Source: Halorubrum alkaliphilum
Lineage (GTDB): Archaea; Halobacteriota; Halobacteria; Halobacteriales; Haloferacaceae
NCBI RefSeq assembly: GCF_017873815.1
Contig: NZ_JAGGKQ010000006.1
Coordinates: 1-64,000, forward strand
Length of the DNA stretch: 64,000 nucleotides
Reading direction: 5' to 3'
Part shown: positions 17,276 through 26,642 of the stretch, in pieces
How the letters are laid out: each line of letters starts with the position of its first letter
Position numbering within the stretch: the first letter of the stretch is position 1
The notes under the pieces: model-generated
The model's database searches: none
What the model saw: the letters and a program-made list of their open reading frames with translations, nothing else
What the model was told of the DNA's origin: nothing
Made by a program: the position numbers and the translations under genes

Positions 17276-18610
17276 ATGAACCTCCCGGATCCCGACTCCG
17301 TCCCGCGCCGCGAGTTCTGCAAGGCCGCCGTCGCGCTCGGCGGTACCGCCGGCCTGAGCGCCTGCCTCGGCGTCGGCGACGACCGCGACAATCCCGGCGA
17401 AACCGCAGCCCTGAGCGGCGTCCCCGCCGGCGATCCGGAGTCGGTTCCGGAGCGCCAGCACGCGTGGAACGACGTGCTCGAACGCGACGAGAGCGGGAAC
17501 GTCGTCGCACCGACACACCACGTCCTCCGGTACTGCTCGGTCTCGGACGACCTCGCGGCCGCCATCGACGACGGCGACGCGGGGGCGGTCGACGACGCCC
17601 GGGAGCGGTTCGCGGACGCGCTGAGCGATATCGAGCGTGGCTTCGAGTGGTCCAACGAGGGGCTGTTGTTCACGGTCGGCTACGCACCGGCGTACTTCGA
17701 GCGGTTCGACGGGAGAAGCGAGGGGCCGGCGGGGGTAGACCTCCCCGAGCCGACGGCGCTCACGTCGATGGAAGACCCGGGGTTCGACACCGCGGACGTG
17801 CTCGTCCATCTCGCGAGCGACACTCCCGAAGCGGTGCTCGCGGCCGAGGAGGCACTGTTCGGCGGGGCGGACGCCGCGAACGGCGAGCCGGTGACCGACG
17901 TGACGGACCTGTTCGACCCGGTCGACCGCCGGACCGGCTTTCTCGGGCCGGGGCTTCCACGGGAACACCGGGACGCACAGGGCGTTCCGGACGACGCGCC
18001 GATCCCGGAGGAGGCTCCGCTGTTCATGGGGTTCAAAAACGGCTTCGCCGGGTCGCAGGCGACGGAGGACCGGGTGACGATAACGGACGGACCGTTCGCC
18101 GGCGGGACGACCGAGCACGTCTCGAAGCTACAAACGCAGCTGAACGCGTGGTGGAACCAAGAGAACCACCACCAGCGCGTCGCGAAGCTGTTCAGCCCGA
18201 CCCATGCGGCGGAGGAGCGGGTCGGCGAGTGGGGTGAGAAACTCGGCTCGAACCCGGCCGTGGCCGACCTGCCGGAGGACGCGATCGAGTTCGCCCGCGA
18301 GGAGGGCGTCGTCGGCCACGCACAGAAGGCTGCGCGAGCGCGCGACGAGGACGGGACGCCGCCGCTCCTCCGTCGCGACTTCCCGACGACGGACGGCGAC
18401 CATACCGGACTCCATTTTCTCACCCTACAGGAATCGATAGCCGACTTCGTTCGCGTCCGCGAAGCGATGACCGGGAGCGATCTCGCCGACGAGAGCGGCG
18501 TCGGGTCCCGACTGAACAACGGGATCCTCCAGTACGTGTTCGTCCGACGGCGGGGGAACTACCTTGTCCCGCCGCGGACGCATCGATCGCTTCCCGAACC
18601 GGATCCCTGA
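17276..18610 (+). CDS. Tat-exported DyP-peroxidase-like protein (DUF7405 type)
   Basis: 444 aa from ATG 17276; CTCTTTAGTG about 30 nt upstream may be the TATA. The start (PRREFCKAAVALGGTAGL, then SAC) is a Tat signal with a lipobox-like Cys. The C-terminal half follows the DyP fold: GFKNGFAGSQ stands where DyP enzymes have GFxDGxxN (Asp replaced by Asn); a His near residue 348 (VVGHAQKAARAR) fits the proximal heme ligand; then come LLRRDFP and LHFLTLQESIADFVRVRE. Family knowledge: EfeB-type DyPs act in ferrous-iron or heme handling. Whether this one still has peroxidase activity is unclear. First of three tightly spaced genes. Confidence 0.7.
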   Translation: MNLPDPDSVPRREFCKAAVALGGTAGLSACLGVGDDRDNPGETAALSGVPAGDPESVPERQHAWNDVLERDESGNVVAPTHHVLRYCSVSDDLAAAIDDGDAGAVDDARERFADALSDIERGFEWSNEGLLFTVGYAPAYFERFDGRSEGPAGVDLPEPTALTSMEDPGFDTADVLVHLASDTPEAVLAAEEALFGGADAANGEPVTDVTDLFDPVDRRTGFLGPGLPREHRDAQGVPDDAPIPEEAPLFMGFKNGFAGSQATEDRVTITDGPFAGGTTEHVSKLQTQLNAWWNQENHHQRVAKLFSPTHAAEERVGEWGEKLGSNPAVADLPEDAIEFAREEGVVGHAQKAARARDEDGTPPLLRRDFPTTDGDHTGLHFLTLQESIADFVRVREAMTGSDLADESGVGSRLNNGILQYVFVRRRGNYLVPPRTHRSLPEPDP

Positions 18611-18627
18611 GAACGACGACACCACTC

Positions 18628-20127
18628 ATGACGAATCAACGCACCGACGACGACGGAACCGATACGTCCCCGAACGACCGAACCGATACGTCCCCAAACA
18701 ACCGAACCGATGCCGATCCACGCGGGATGGTCGAAGGCGGACCCATGAGCCGGCGGACGATCCTCGGCGGCGTCGCTCTCGGAACCGCTGCCCTCGCCGG
18801 CTGTGCGGACGAGGACGGTGATCCGGAGGACGACGGCGGCGACGCTGACGACGACGGCGATGACGACGCCACCGGAGAGGACGAGTCCGACGAGGGCGGG
18901 GCCCCTGCGCTTCCCTCGGTCGACGATCCGCCGGACGCGACGTATATTCCGACCCACTTCGAGGCGATGCGTCACCTCGACCCGATCGAGGCGGGCGAGT
19001 TCGAGGTGGAGCCGATGGTGACGTACCCCCATCGGTTCTGGAACGTGACGGGCCGCGAGGTCGAGGCGGCGGAACCGAGCGGGAGCGACGACGTCCACCT
19101 CATGGTGGCCGTCCGCGATCCGGAAACGGGAGCGGTCCTGCCGGCCGAAACGGGGCTGGAGCTGAACGTCGGACTGGAGGGCGAGTCGAAGACGCCACAC
19201 GCCCCGTGGCCGATGATCTCTCAGGAGATGGGGTTTCACGTCGGCGACAACGTCCCGCTCGGCGAGGACGGAACCTACGAGATCGAGGTCCGGGTCGGGA
19301 GCATCGACGCCCGCCTCACGGGAGAGTTCGCCGGTCGGTTCGACGAGGCCGGCCGCGGATCGTTCACGTTCGAGTTCGACGGGGAGTTCCGCGACGAGGT
19401 CGTCGGCGGGATCCACTACCTGGACGAGGAACACTGGGGGAGACACGGCGCGCTCGCGAACCACATGGCCGGAAGCCACGGCGACCACGGGGATGGCGAA
19501 CACGGCGAACACGGCGACGACGACCACGGAGGTCACGGCGACGACGACCACGGAGGTCACGGCGACGACGACCACGGAGGTCACGGCGACGACGACCACG
19601 GAGGTCACGGCGATGACGACCACGGCCACGGGGACGCCCACGATCACCGCGGGGAGGAGCGGTGGTCGGTCGGCGAGGGACACCACCGGTTCGGCACGTA
19701 CCGCCGGGGACCTGACGAGGGCGAGGTCCCGCTCCCGGACGACCTGCCGGGGAGCCTCCTCGGGGAGCCGGCCCTCGCGGATGCGGTGTATCCCGCAACG
19801 GTACTCGACCGCGGATCCCGGTTCGTCGACGACGACGCGTTCTATCTTGCGGTGTCGCCGCGGACGCCGTACAACCGCCTGATGCTCCCGATGATGGCGC
19901 TCGACTACGCCGTCGAACGCGACGGCGAGGTCGTCGCCGAGGGGTCGCTCCGGGACACCCTCGATCACGAGGTCGGCTATCACTACGGAACGGCTCTTGA
20001 CGAGCTCGAAACGGGCGACGAGCTGTCGGTGACCGTCGAGACGATCCCAAACGTCTCCAGACACGCCGGCTACGAGACGGCGTTCAACGAGCCAGGCACG
20101 GTCTCGTACACGATCGAACTCCCATGA
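18628..20127 (+). CDS. His-rich lipoprotein of the P19/iron-transport-like class (DUF7350 type)
   Basis: 499 aa from ATG 18628, 17 nt after the previous stop; M40 (MSRRTILGGVALGTAALAGC), an ideal Tat-lipoprotein start, may be the real one, as the first 39 residues are low-complexity. After the lipobox Cys comes an acidic linker, a beta-rich domain (~105-280: VHLMVAVRDPETGAVL, APWPMISQEMGFHVGDNVPL) like the periplasmic P19/Tp34 metal-binding proteins, a linker of HGDDDHGG repeats (~285-335), and a second beta domain (RTPYNRLMLPMMALDYAV). It likely binds a transition metal, probably iron or copper. Its stop overlaps the next gene (ATGA). Confidence 0.7.
   Translation: MTNQRTDDDGTDTSPNDRTDTSPNNRTDADPRGMVEGGPMSRRTILGGVALGTAALAGCADEDGDPEDDGGDADDDGDDDATGEDESDEGGAPALPSVDDPPDATYIPTHFEAMRHLDPIEAGEFEVEPMVTYPHRFWNVTGREVEAAEPSGSDDVHLMVAVRDPETGAVLPAETGLELNVGLEGESKTPHAPWPMISQEMGFHVGDNVPLGEDGTYEIEVRVGSIDARLTGEFAGRFDEAGRGSFTFEFDGEFRDEVVGGIHYLDEEHWGRHGALANHMAGSHGDHGDGEHGEHGDDDHGGHGDDDHGGHGDDDHGGHGDDDHGGHGDDDHGHGDAHDHRGEERWSVGEGHHRFGTYRRGPDEGEVPLPDDLPGSLLGEPALADAVYPATVLDRGSRFVDDDAFYLAVSPRTPYNRLMLPMMALDYAVERDGEVVAEGSLRDTLDHEVGYHYGTALDELETGDELSVTVETIPNVSRHAGYETAFNEPGTVSYTIELP
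19510..19629 (+). repeat. 24-bp tandem repeat encoding HGDDDHGG
   Basis: Four identical 24-bp units (cacggcgacgacgaccacgg + aggt) run from 19510 to 19605 with a fifth, diverged unit to 19629. The identity at DNA level suggests recent expansion and possible length variation between strains. The product is a His/Asp-rich metal-binding-type linker. Confidence 0.85.
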
Positions 20128-21032
20128 CCGACCGGGGCGGAGGCAGTCGTGAGAGCGGGTCCGCCGAGGAGGGGCGGCGAGTTCGGCTCGCGTCGGCTCT
20201 CGCCCTGTTCGCGCTGCTCGCCGCCGTCTTCGGGATCGCGCTGGGTGCGGGCGGCGCGTCGGCCGGCGACAACACCGCCGTGGTCGGGTTCGAGCCCGAC
20301 GAGGCGTCGGTCGAACCCGGCGACACCGTCGACGTGGACGTGACGCTCCGAAGCCACGGGGATCCCTTCGGTAGCGGGATCGCGGACGTCGAGCTCCACC
20401 TCGACTATCCGACCGAGTACCTCTCCGTGACTCGTATCGAGCCCGGTAGCTGGTTCGAGAACGCGCCGGACGGCGATCGGATCGGCGAGGGACAGTCGGA
20501 CACGGAGGTCCGCGAGCGGATCGTGTACGCCGACGAGAACGGTGCGGCGCTGTTCGAACAGTCACTCGCCACCCCCGAGTTCGGCGTCATCGGGGCGGCG
20601 ACCGTCGCTCGGGTGACCGTCGAGGTGAGCGAGGACGCCGACGCGGCGAGCGCGCAGCTCACGGCCGAACGAGCAGGCGTATACCCGACCCGCAGCCGGG
20701 AATCACAGGAGATCGCTGTGCTGCCCGCCGAGTTCCACGTCGACGGCGGCGGCGACGTCGTCGAACCGGCGTTCGTGGACGACCCCTTCGCCGACGTCGA
20801 CGAGGAGGAAGCGAACGAGGGGGTAGATGAGGGATCCGATAGCAACGAGGGGGCGAGCGCGACCGACGAGGCGGACGGCGGATCGGGCGACGCCAACGGA
20901 GCGACGGACGACCCGACCGCAGCGGAGGCGGCCGGAGACGAAGCCGATGACGACGTGCCCGCGCCGCTCGGCGCGGTCGTTCTCGGCGTTCTGTTGGCGG
21001 CGTTCGGGCTCCGCCGTCGAGCGGGAGAGTAA
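20124..21032 (+). CDS. Cohesin-like surface protein with C-terminal membrane anchor
   Basis: 302 aa, ATG overlapping the previous stop by 4 nt. A membrane/signal helix (about 22-45, ASALALFALLAAVFGIALG) is followed by a cohesin-type beta domain (~50-200: VVGFEPDEASVEPGDTVDVD, VELHLDYPTEYLSV, ...ATVARVTVEVS). Then come an Asp/Glu/Gly stalk and a final hydrophobic helix, PAPLGAVVLGVLLAAFGLRR. This is a wall-anchored extracellular domain. Cohesins bind dockerins elsewhere; no dockerin is evident here. Coupling to the DyP-like and P19-like genes suggests it is the surface scaffold of the same system (inference). Confidence 0.75.
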   Translation: MTDRGGGSRESGSAEEGRRVRLASALALFALLAAVFGIALGAGGASAGDNTAVVGFEPDEASVEPGDTVDVDVTLRSHGDPFGSGIADVELHLDYPTEYLSVTRIEPGSWFENAPDGDRIGEGQSDTEVRERIVYADENGAALFEQSLATPEFGVIGAATVARVTVEVSEDADAASAQLTAERAGVYPTRSRESQEIAVLPAEFHVDGGGDVVEPAFVDDPFADVDEEEANEGVDEGSDSNEGASATDEADGGSGDANGATDDPTAAEAAGDEADDDVPAPLGAVVLGVLLAAFGLRRRAGE

Positions 21033-21056
21033 GGATCGGCCGCCGATCGCGGGGGC

Positions 21057-21404
21057 TCAGAACCGATCGCTTCGCCCGGCAGCAGCCCACGGATCGGTCG
21101 GGGCTCCCTCCGGGACCCGCCCGCGACGCCCCCGAACCGACTCCAGCCGGCCGGCGAACGCCCACCGCGTGCCGGTCCATTCGGGCTCGTCCTCCGACGC
21201 CGCCGCGGCGGCCGCGGCCGCCTCCCGGTCACGGAGGTGGGCGGCGACGGCGACGACGATGGCGGCCGCCTCGTCGTCGGCCGCGTCGTCCGGGAGGTCG
21301 AGGTCGGTGGGATCGAGATCGGGAGGATCGATCCCGGATGCGGCCGGGGACGAGTCCACCGCTTCGGGCTCCGTCGCCTCCGGTTCCGGTGTATCCGCTC
21401 CCAT
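21057..21404 (-). CDS. pccX: PccX-like small subunit of acyl-CoA carboxylase
   Basis: 115 aa. Acidic, Pro-rich first half, then an Ala-rich helix ([20 protein letters not shown]) and the short motif [17 protein letters not shown] ending near DPWAAAGR. This layout is what haloarchaea carry next to the carboxyltransferase gene ('acc operon protein'); in Haloferax mediterranei the equivalent PccX is a third, required subunit of propionyl-CoA carboxylase. Its ATG lies directly after the pccB stop (1-nt gap), so it is co-translated with pccB. The assignment rests on motif memory and position. Confidence 0.75.
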   Translation of the reverse strand: MGADTPEPEATEPEAVDSSPAASGIDPPDLDPTDLDLPDDAADDEAAAIVVAVAAHLRDREAAAAAAAASEDEPEWTGTRWAFAGRLESVRGRRGRVPEGAPTDPWAAAGRSDRF

Positions 21405-21405
21405 C

Positions 21406-22950
21406 TCAGATCGGGATGTTACCGTGTTTCTTATCGGGTTTGTCCGAACGTTTCCCCTTCAGCATCGTCAGGTCGTCGATGAGGCGAGCCCGGGTCTCGG
21501 CCGGCTCGATGACGTCGTCGATGAACCCGCGGTCCGCGGCGGTGTAGGGGTTCGCGAACTCGTCGCGGTACTCGTCGATGAGCTCCTGTCGGCGGGCGTC
21601 GGGATCGGCGGCCTCGGCCAACTCCTCGCGGTAGAGGACGTTCACCGCCCCTTTCGGCCCCATCACAGCGATCTCGGCGGTCGGCCACGCGTAGTTCACG
21701 TCGCCGCCGATGTGTTTCGACGACATCACGCAGTAGGCACCGCCGTACGCCTTTCGGGTGATGACGGTGAGGAGCGGGACGGTCGCCTCCGAGAACGCGT
21801 ACAGCAGCTTCGCGCCGTGGCGGATGATCCCGCCGTGCTCTTGGTCCGTGCCGGGCATGAAGCCGGGCACGTCCTCGAAGGTGAGAATGGGGATATTAAA
21901 GGCGTCACAGAAGCGGACGAACCGCGCGCCCTTCTGGCTCGACTCGATGTCGAGCGTGCCCGCGTTCACCCGGGGGTTGTTGGCGACGACACCGATCGAG
22001 TGGCCGTCGAGCCGTCCGAAGCCGACGACGACGTTCTTCGCGAAGTTCTCTTGCACCTCGAAGAAGGACCCCTCGTCGACGACGCCCTCGATCACCGCGT
22101 GCATGTCGTACGGCTTGCGGGGCGCGTTCGGGACGATGTCGGCGAGATCGTCGTCCTCCCGGTCGGGGTCGTCCCACGGTTCGACGCGCGGGGGATCCTC
22201 CACGTTGTTCGCGGGGAGATACGAGAGTAAGCGGGCGATGTTATCCAGCGCCGCCTCCTCGCTCTCCTCGGCGAAGTGCGCGACGCCGGAGGTCGACGTG
22301 TGGGTAACCGCACCGCCGAGTTCCTCGAAGCTCACCTCCTCGCCGGTGACCGTCTCGATGACGTCCGGCCCGGTGATGAACATGTGCGAGGTGTCCTTGA
22401 CCATGAACGTGAAGTCCGTGATCGCCGGGGAGTACACCGCGCCGCCAGCACAGGGGCCCATGATCGCCGAGATCTGTGGGATCACGCCGGAGGCCTCCGT
22501 GTTGCGCCGGAAGATCTCCGCGAAGCCGCCGAGGGCCCCGACGCCCTCCTGAATGCGTGCGCCGGCGGAGTCGTTGAGGCCGACGACGGGCGCGCCCACG
22601 TCCATCGCCTTATCCATCACCTTACACACCTTCTCGGCGAACACCTCGCCCAGCGAGCCGCCGAAAACGGTGAAGTCGTGGGCGAAGACGAACGTCTTGC
22701 GGCCGTTCACCTCGCCGTAGCCGGTGACGACGCCGTCGCCCGGGATCTGCTGTTCCTCCATCCCGAACGTGTGGTTCCGATGGGTGCGGAACCGGTCGAA
22801 CTCGTGGAACGTCCCGTCGTCGAGGAAGTAATCGATGCGCTCGCGCGCGGTCATCTTCCCCTTCTCGTGTTGGGACTCGATCCGGTCCTCGCCACCGCCC
22901 TTCGCGGCCCGTTCGCGGCGTTCCCGAAGGTCCTCGATGCGGTCCTCCAT
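21406..22950 (-). CDS. pccB: Acyl-CoA (propionyl/acetyl) carboxylase, carboxyltransferase subunit
   Basis: 514 aa from ATG 22950 ([13 protein letters not shown]); the frame extends 18 codons upstream without good sequence. Features: [59 protein letters not shown] and the oxyanion-forming [13 protein letters not shown], then in the C-half [20 protein letters not shown] (in parts) and [16 protein letters not shown]. It transfers CO2 from carboxybiotin to acyl-CoA. The biotin carboxylase partner is probably the gene at 32313-34187, about 10 kb away on the other strand. Confidence 0.92.
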   Translation of the reverse strand: MEDRIEDLRERRERAAKGGGEDRIESQHEKGKMTARERIDYFLDDGTFHEFDRFRTHRNHTFGMEEQQIPGDGVVTGYGEVNGRKTFVFAHDFTVFGGSLGEVFAEKVCKVMDKAMDVGAPVVGLNDSAGARIQEGVGALGGFAEIFRRNTEASGVIPQISAIMGPCAGGAVYSPAITDFTFMVKDTSHMFITGPDVIETVTGEEVSFEELGGAVTHTSTSGVAHFAEESEEAALDNIARLLSYLPANNVEDPPRVEPWDDPDREDDDLADIVPNAPRKPYDMHAVIEGVVDEGSFFEVQENFAKNVVVGFGRLDGHSIGVVANNPRVNAGTLDIESSQKGARFVRFCDAFNIPILTFEDVPGFMPGTDQEHGGIIRHGAKLLYAFSEATVPLLTVITRKAYGGAYCVMSSKHIGGDVNYAWPTAEIAVMGPKGAVNVLYREELAEAADPDARRQELIDEYRDEFANPYTAADRGFIDDVIEPAETRARLIDDLTMLKGKRSDKPDKKHGNIPI

Positions 22951-23150
22951 CGTCACGCCGGACCACCCTGAATCATTGTTCGGTGGATCGGAAAGCGCGG
23001 TCAAAAGGGTTCCCCTATACGACGTTACTGGATTCGACGATCGTCGAACTCCGCCGGTACCGCTGCGTGCCGCGCTCCGTCACACTCGATCCCCGTCCGT
23101 TACCCGTAGAGCCCCTGTCCCCGGTTGACACGGACAAGGTGGGTTCGACG

Positions 23151-23242
23151 CTTTTAAACGGCTGATGGACCACTCTCCGATGAGACAGGCTTCGCCTGTT
23201 TCACTGACCCGTAGGAGCGACCTGCGTACTACGGAGGTGAAA
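23151..23242 (+). promoter_or_regulatory. Promoter and structured leader of the rpl1 operon
   Basis: CTTTTAAA (23151-23158) is the TATA; transcription should start near 23180, leaving a leader of about 60-65 nt. The leader holds the hairpin GAGACAGGC-ttc-GCCTGTTTC (23182-23202) and a strong Shine-Dalgarno GGAGGTGA (23233-23240) 2 nt before ATG, unusual among the leaderless genes here. Archaeal L1 proteins are known to repress their own mRNA through a leader that mimics the 23S L1 site; GATGAG...CACTGACC around the hairpin is a candidate. Regulation is inferred. Confidence 0.55.
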
Positions 23243-23881
23243 ATGGCAGACACAATACAAGAGGCCGTAACCCTCGCACTCGATGACGCCCCCGAGCGGA
23301 ACTTCCGCGAGACGGTGGACATCGCGATCAACCTGCGAGACCTCGACCTCAACGATCCGTCGAATCGAGTCGACGAGTCTATCGTGCTGCCGGCTGGAAC
23401 CGGACAGGAGACACGCATCGTCGTCTTCGCGGAGGGCGAAACCGCCGTCCGCGCCGCCGAAGTGGCGGACGACGTTCTCGACAGCGACGACCTCGAGGAC
23501 CTCGGAGACGACGACGACCGCGCAAAGGATTTGGCCGACGACACCGACTTCTTCGTCGCCGAAGCCAATCTGATGCAGGACATCGGTCGGTACCTCGGTA
23601 CCGTCCTCGGTCCGCGCGGGAAGATGCCGACCCCACTACAGCCGGACGATGACATCGTCGAGACAGTTAATCGGATGAAGAACACGGTGCAGCTCCGATC
23701 TCGTGATCGGCGTACCTTCCACACGCGCGTCGGCGCGGAGGACATGGGTGCCGACGACATCTCGGACAACATCGACGTCATCATCCGCCGTCTCGAGGCC
23801 GACCTCGAGAAGGGCCCGCTCAACATCGACGGGATCTACGTGAAGACCACGATGGGTCCCGCGAAGGAGGTGCCCGTATGA
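23243..23881 (+). CDS. rpl1: Ribosomal protein L1 (uL1)
   Basis: 212 aa, the usual archaeal length. ATG follows a strong SD. Recognisable segments: [40 protein letters not shown] (the L1 signature) and a C-terminal [20 protein letters not shown]1 forms the mobile stalk at the ribosomal E-site and in archaea also represses its own operon. First gene of L1-L10-L12, overlapping rpl10 by ATGA. Confidence 0.97.
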   Translation: MADTIQEAVTLALDDAPERNFRETVDIAINLRDLDLNDPSNRVDESIVLPAGTGQETRIVVFAEGETAVRAAEVADDVLDSDDLEDLGDDDDRAKDLADDTDFFVAEANLMQDIGRYLGTVLGPRGKMPTPLQPDDDIVETVNRMKNTVQLRSRDRRTFHTRVGAEDMGADDISDNIDVIIRRLEADLEKGPLNIDGIYVKTTMGPAKEVPV

Positions 23882-24921
23882 GCTCCGTTCGAAAGACCGA
23901 GACGATCCCGCAGTGGAAGCAGGACGAAGTCGACGAACTCGTGGAGTTCGTCGAGTCGTTCAACTCCGTCGGGATCGTCGGCGTCGCGGGCATTCCGAGC
24001 CGACAGCTCCAGGCCATGCGCCGCGAGCTACACGGCTCCGCGGACGTCCGGATGAGCCGCAACACGCTCACCGTCCGCGCGCTCGAAGCGGTGAACGAGG
24101 GCGTCGAAGAGCTGACCCAGTACGTCGAGGGGCAGGTGGCGCTCATCGGCACCAACGACAACCCCTTCGGCCTCTTCAAGCAGCTGGAAGCCTCGAAAAC
24201 CCCCGCCCCGATCAACGCGGGCGAGGTGGCCCCGAACGACGTCGTCATCCCCGAGGGTGACACCGGCGTCGACCCGGGTCCGTTCGTCGGCGAGCTCCAG
24301 ACGGTCGGCGCGGCCGCGCGCATCATGGACGGCTCGATCAAAGTCACCGAGGACTCGGCCGTCCTCGACGAGGGCGAGGTCGTCGACGAGGACCTCGCGA
24401 ACGTCCTGGCCGAGCTCGGCATCGAGCCGAAGGAAGTCGGGCTCGACCTGAAGGGCGTCTACTCCGACGGCGTCCTGTTCGAGCCGGACGAGCTCGCGAT
24501 CGACGTCGACGAGTACCGCGCGGACGTCCAGTCCGCCGCGGCCGCCGCGCGCAACCTCTCGGTCAACGCCGCCTACCCGACGGCCGCCACCGCCGGCACC
24601 CTTCTCGCGAAGGCGTCCGGCGAGGCGAAGTCGGTCGGGCTGTTCGCCGAGATCGAGAGCCCGGACGTCGTGCCCGACCTCATCGGGAAGGCCGACGCCC
24701 AGCTCCGCTCGCTCGCGGCACAGATCGACGACGAGGAGGCGCTTCCCGAGGAGCTACAGGGCGTCGAAGCCGCTCCGGCTCCGGAGACGGACGACGCCGA
24801 CGAGGACGAACAGACCGACGAAGATACTGCGGACACGGACGACGCTGGGGCGGCCGACGACGACGCCGACGATGACGACGGCGACGACGGCGGCGACGGT
24901 CTCGGCGCGATGTTCGGATAA
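23878..24921 (+). CDS. rpl10: Ribosomal protein L10 / P0 (uL10)
   Basis: 347 aa. Opens [20 protein letters not shown], has the rRNA-binding domain ([35 protein letters not shown]), the P0 insertion typical of archaea, a helical region that binds L12 dimers, and an acidic Asp/Glu-rich hinge ending GDGLGAMFG, the same type of tail as L12. It anchors the L12 stalk that recruits translation factors. Overlaps rpl1 by 4 nt. Confidence 0.97.
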   Translation: MSSVRKTETIPQWKQDEVDELVEFVESFNSVGIVGVAGIPSRQLQAMRRELHGSADVRMSRNTLTVRALEAVNEGVEELTQYVEGQVALIGTNDNPFGLFKQLEASKTPAPINAGEVAPNDVVIPEGDTGVDPGPFVGELQTVGAAARIMDGSIKVTEDSAVLDEGEVVDEDLANVLAELGIEPKEVGLDLKGVYSDGVLFEPDELAIDVDEYRADVQSAAAAARNLSVNAAYPTAATAGTLLAKASGEAKSVGLFAEIESPDVVPDLIGKADAQLRSLAAQIDDEEALPEELQGVEAAPAPETDDADEDEQTDEDTADTDDAGAADDDADDDDGDDGGDGLGAMFG

Positions 24922-24939
24922 CACTACGAGGACACACCA

Positions 24940-25284
24940 ATGGAATACGTTTACGCTGCGCTCATCCTGAACGAGACTGGCGAAGAGATCAACGAAGAGA
25001 ACATCACCGGCGTGCTGGAAGCCGCCGGCGTCGACGTCGAGGAATCCCGCGTCAAGGCGCTCGTCGCCGCGCTGGAGGACGTCGACATCGAGGAAGCCAT
25101 CGATACGGCCGCTGCTGCGCCCGCTGCGGGCGCGGGCGCGGCCGCCGGTAGCGCCGACGACGGCGGCAGCGACGCTGACGCCGACGACGGCGACGACGAT
25201 GACGAGGCGGACGAGGCCGAGGCGGCCGAAGAGGAGGAAGACGACGACGACGGCGGCGAGGGTCTCGGCGAACTCTTCGGCTGA
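24940..25284 (+). CDS. rpl12: Ribosomal protein L12 (P1-like)
   Basis: 114 aa. N-terminal dimerisation domain [20 protein letters not shown]..., an Ala-rich hinge, and the conserved acidic tail [10 protein letters not shown], all as in archaeal L12, not bacterial L7/L12. It starts 18 nt after rpl10 and ends the operon. The tail matches that of L10, so both carry factor-binding ends. Confidence 0.97.
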   Translation: MEYVYAALILNETGEEINEENITGVLEAAGVDVEESRVKALVAALEDVDIEEAIDTAAAAPAAGAGAAAGSADDGGSDADADDGDDDDEADEAEAAEEEEDDDDGGEGLGELFG

Positions 25285-25339
25285 GACGCCCGCTGGCTCC
25301 CGTCCGACTCACACGACGTCCCGGAACCGGGACGGCGAC

Positions 25340-25371
25340 GGGGCGAACCGCCCCACACGGTCCGTGTTTTT
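25340..25371 (+). terminator. Probable terminator of the rpl1-rpl10-rpl12 operon
   Basis: Two small stems, GGGGC-gaacc-GCCCC (25340-25354) and ACACG-gtc-CGTGT (25355-25367), run straight into TTTTT (25367-25371), 56 nt after the rpl12 stop. Archaeal termination relies mainly on the T-run; the stems may help. Confidence 0.55.
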
Positions 25372-25447
25372 ATGACCGCCGTTTCTCGGTCAGTGATAAC
25401 TCCGTCCGCGAGTTTTTATACGTCACCGCGGAAGCGTCGATCGATAG

Positions 25448-25639
25448 ATGAAGATCGTCGACGGCGACAAGGCTGAGTGTGCCCGGTGTGAATCGGTGTT
25501 CCCGCTGGAGTCGGTATCACTGCTCGAAAAGGAGACGAACCGGGATTACGAACGGGTGTTGTGTGAGGACTGTCTGGGCGCGGTCGGCGTCCCGAAGGGC
25601 TACTCGCTCAGACGGGACATCACCCATCTCGGCGGGTGA
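25448..25639 (+). CDS. Small zinc-finger-like protein
   Basis: 63 aa. Two Cys pairs, CARC and CEDC, about 35 residues apart could hold one zinc ion; between them is LEKETNRDYERVL, and the end is KGYSLRRDITHLGG. TATA-like TTTTTATACG (25413-25422) lies 26-35 nt before the ATG, so the transcript is leaderless. Such CPxCG-type mini zinc fingers are widespread and conserved in haloarchaea and some affect biofilm or stress responses, but I cannot name a function. Confidence 0.7.
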   Translation: MKIVDGDKAECARCESVFPLESVSLLEKETNRDYERVLCEDCLGAVGVPKGYSLRRDITHLGG

Positions 25640-25681
25640 GCAAGACGCGCGGGGCTTGCGACGAAGGCGGGGAACGCGTAC

Positions 25682-26488
25682 TCAGTAGAGCTCTTCCAGA
25701 TCGTCTTCGACGTGAGAATGCTCCTCGGCGGGGAACGTCCCGTCCTCGACGGCTTCTTTATACTCCCCAACCGCACGCTGCATCTCACCGCGGACGTCCC
25801 CGAATCGCTTCGAGAACGGTGGCGACCACTCTCCCAGTCCCACAACGTCGTTGATCACGAGCACCTGTCCGTCGGTGTCGGGGCCCGCACCGATCCCGAT
25901 GGTGGGGATCGAGAGGGCGTCGGTGACCGCCGCCGCGAGGTTCGCCGGGACGTGCTCTAACACGAGCGAGAACGCGCCCGCCTCCTCGTGGTCTCGGGCC
26001 AATTCGAGGATCTCCTCGGCGGCGTCCTGATCGGTCCCCTGACGGGAGTAGCCGCCGAGGCGGTTGACGTGTTGTGGCGTGAGTCCGAGGTGGGCCATCA
26101 CCGGGATGCCGACGTCCGTCATCCGGCGGGTGGTTTCTATTGTGTGCGGACCGCTCTCGATCTTGACGGCGTCGGCGTCGGCCTCTTTTAAGAACTCGCC
26201 GGCGTTCCGGACGGACTCCGCCTCCTCGACCCCGAACGAGAGGAACGGCATGTCGGCGACGACGAGGGCGTCGTCGACGCCGCGGGCGACGGCTGCGGTC
26301 CGGGAGCGGACATCCGCCATCGTCACCGGGAGCGTCGAGTCGTAGCCGAGCGCGGCGTTGCCCATGCTGTCGCCGACGAGGACGACGTCGATCCCGGCCT
26401 CGTCGACGACCTCGGCGGTGGGCGCGTCGTAAGCGGTGAGCATCGTGATCGGTTCCTCGCGGTCCCGGAGTCCCCGCGTCGTGGTCAT
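25682..26488 (-). CDS. panB: 3-methyl-2-oxobutanoate hydroxymethyltransferase
   Basis: 268 aa from ATG 26488 (MTTTRGLRDREEPITMLTAY). Hallmarks of ketopantoate hydroxymethyltransferase: MLTAYDAPTAEVVDEAGID, VLVGDSMGNAALGYDSTLPV (metal-binding Asp), VKIESG, IPVMAHLGLTPQHVNRLGGY and PTIGIGAGPDTDGQVLVIND. It makes ketopantoate from 2-oxoisovalerate and 5,10-methylene-tetrahydrofolate (or a pterin), the first step to pantothenate and CoA. Single gene, convergent with the zinc-finger gene. Confidence 0.93.
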   Translation of the reverse strand: MTTTRGLRDREEPITMLTAYDAPTAEVVDEAGIDVVLVGDSMGNAALGYDSTLPVTMADVRSRTAAVARGVDDALVVADMPFLSFGVEEAESVRNAGEFLKEADADAVKIESGPHTIETTRRMTDVGIPVMAHLGLTPQHVNRLGGYSRQGTDQDAAEEILELARDHEEAGAFSLVLEHVPANLAAAVTDALSIPTIGIGAGPDTDGQVLVINDVVGLGEWSPPFSKRFGDVRGEMQRAVGEYKEAVEDGTFPAEEHSHVEDDLEELY

Positions 26489-26642
26489 CGATCCGAACTG
26501 GTCGCCCGACCGGTTAAAATCGCCGGGACCCGGAAGCGGGATCCGACGCCGAACCGCTCCGGAGGCCGGTGGAATCGACTCCCGACACGGGGTTCGACCA
26601 CGGACCGCCACCGATTTGTTCGTTCGTCACGGAGAGTCGGGC

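Noticed and set aside
16025-18118. 697-codon frame opposite the 5'-nucleotidase and DyP-like gene
   Set aside because: Antisense shadow of two convincing genes; it is arginine/valine-rich and spans their intergenic region.
18559-20565. 668-codon frame opposite the P19-like gene
   Set aside because: Antisense to a gene with lipobox and coupled neighbours; repeats in it are just the complement of the His/Asp repeat.
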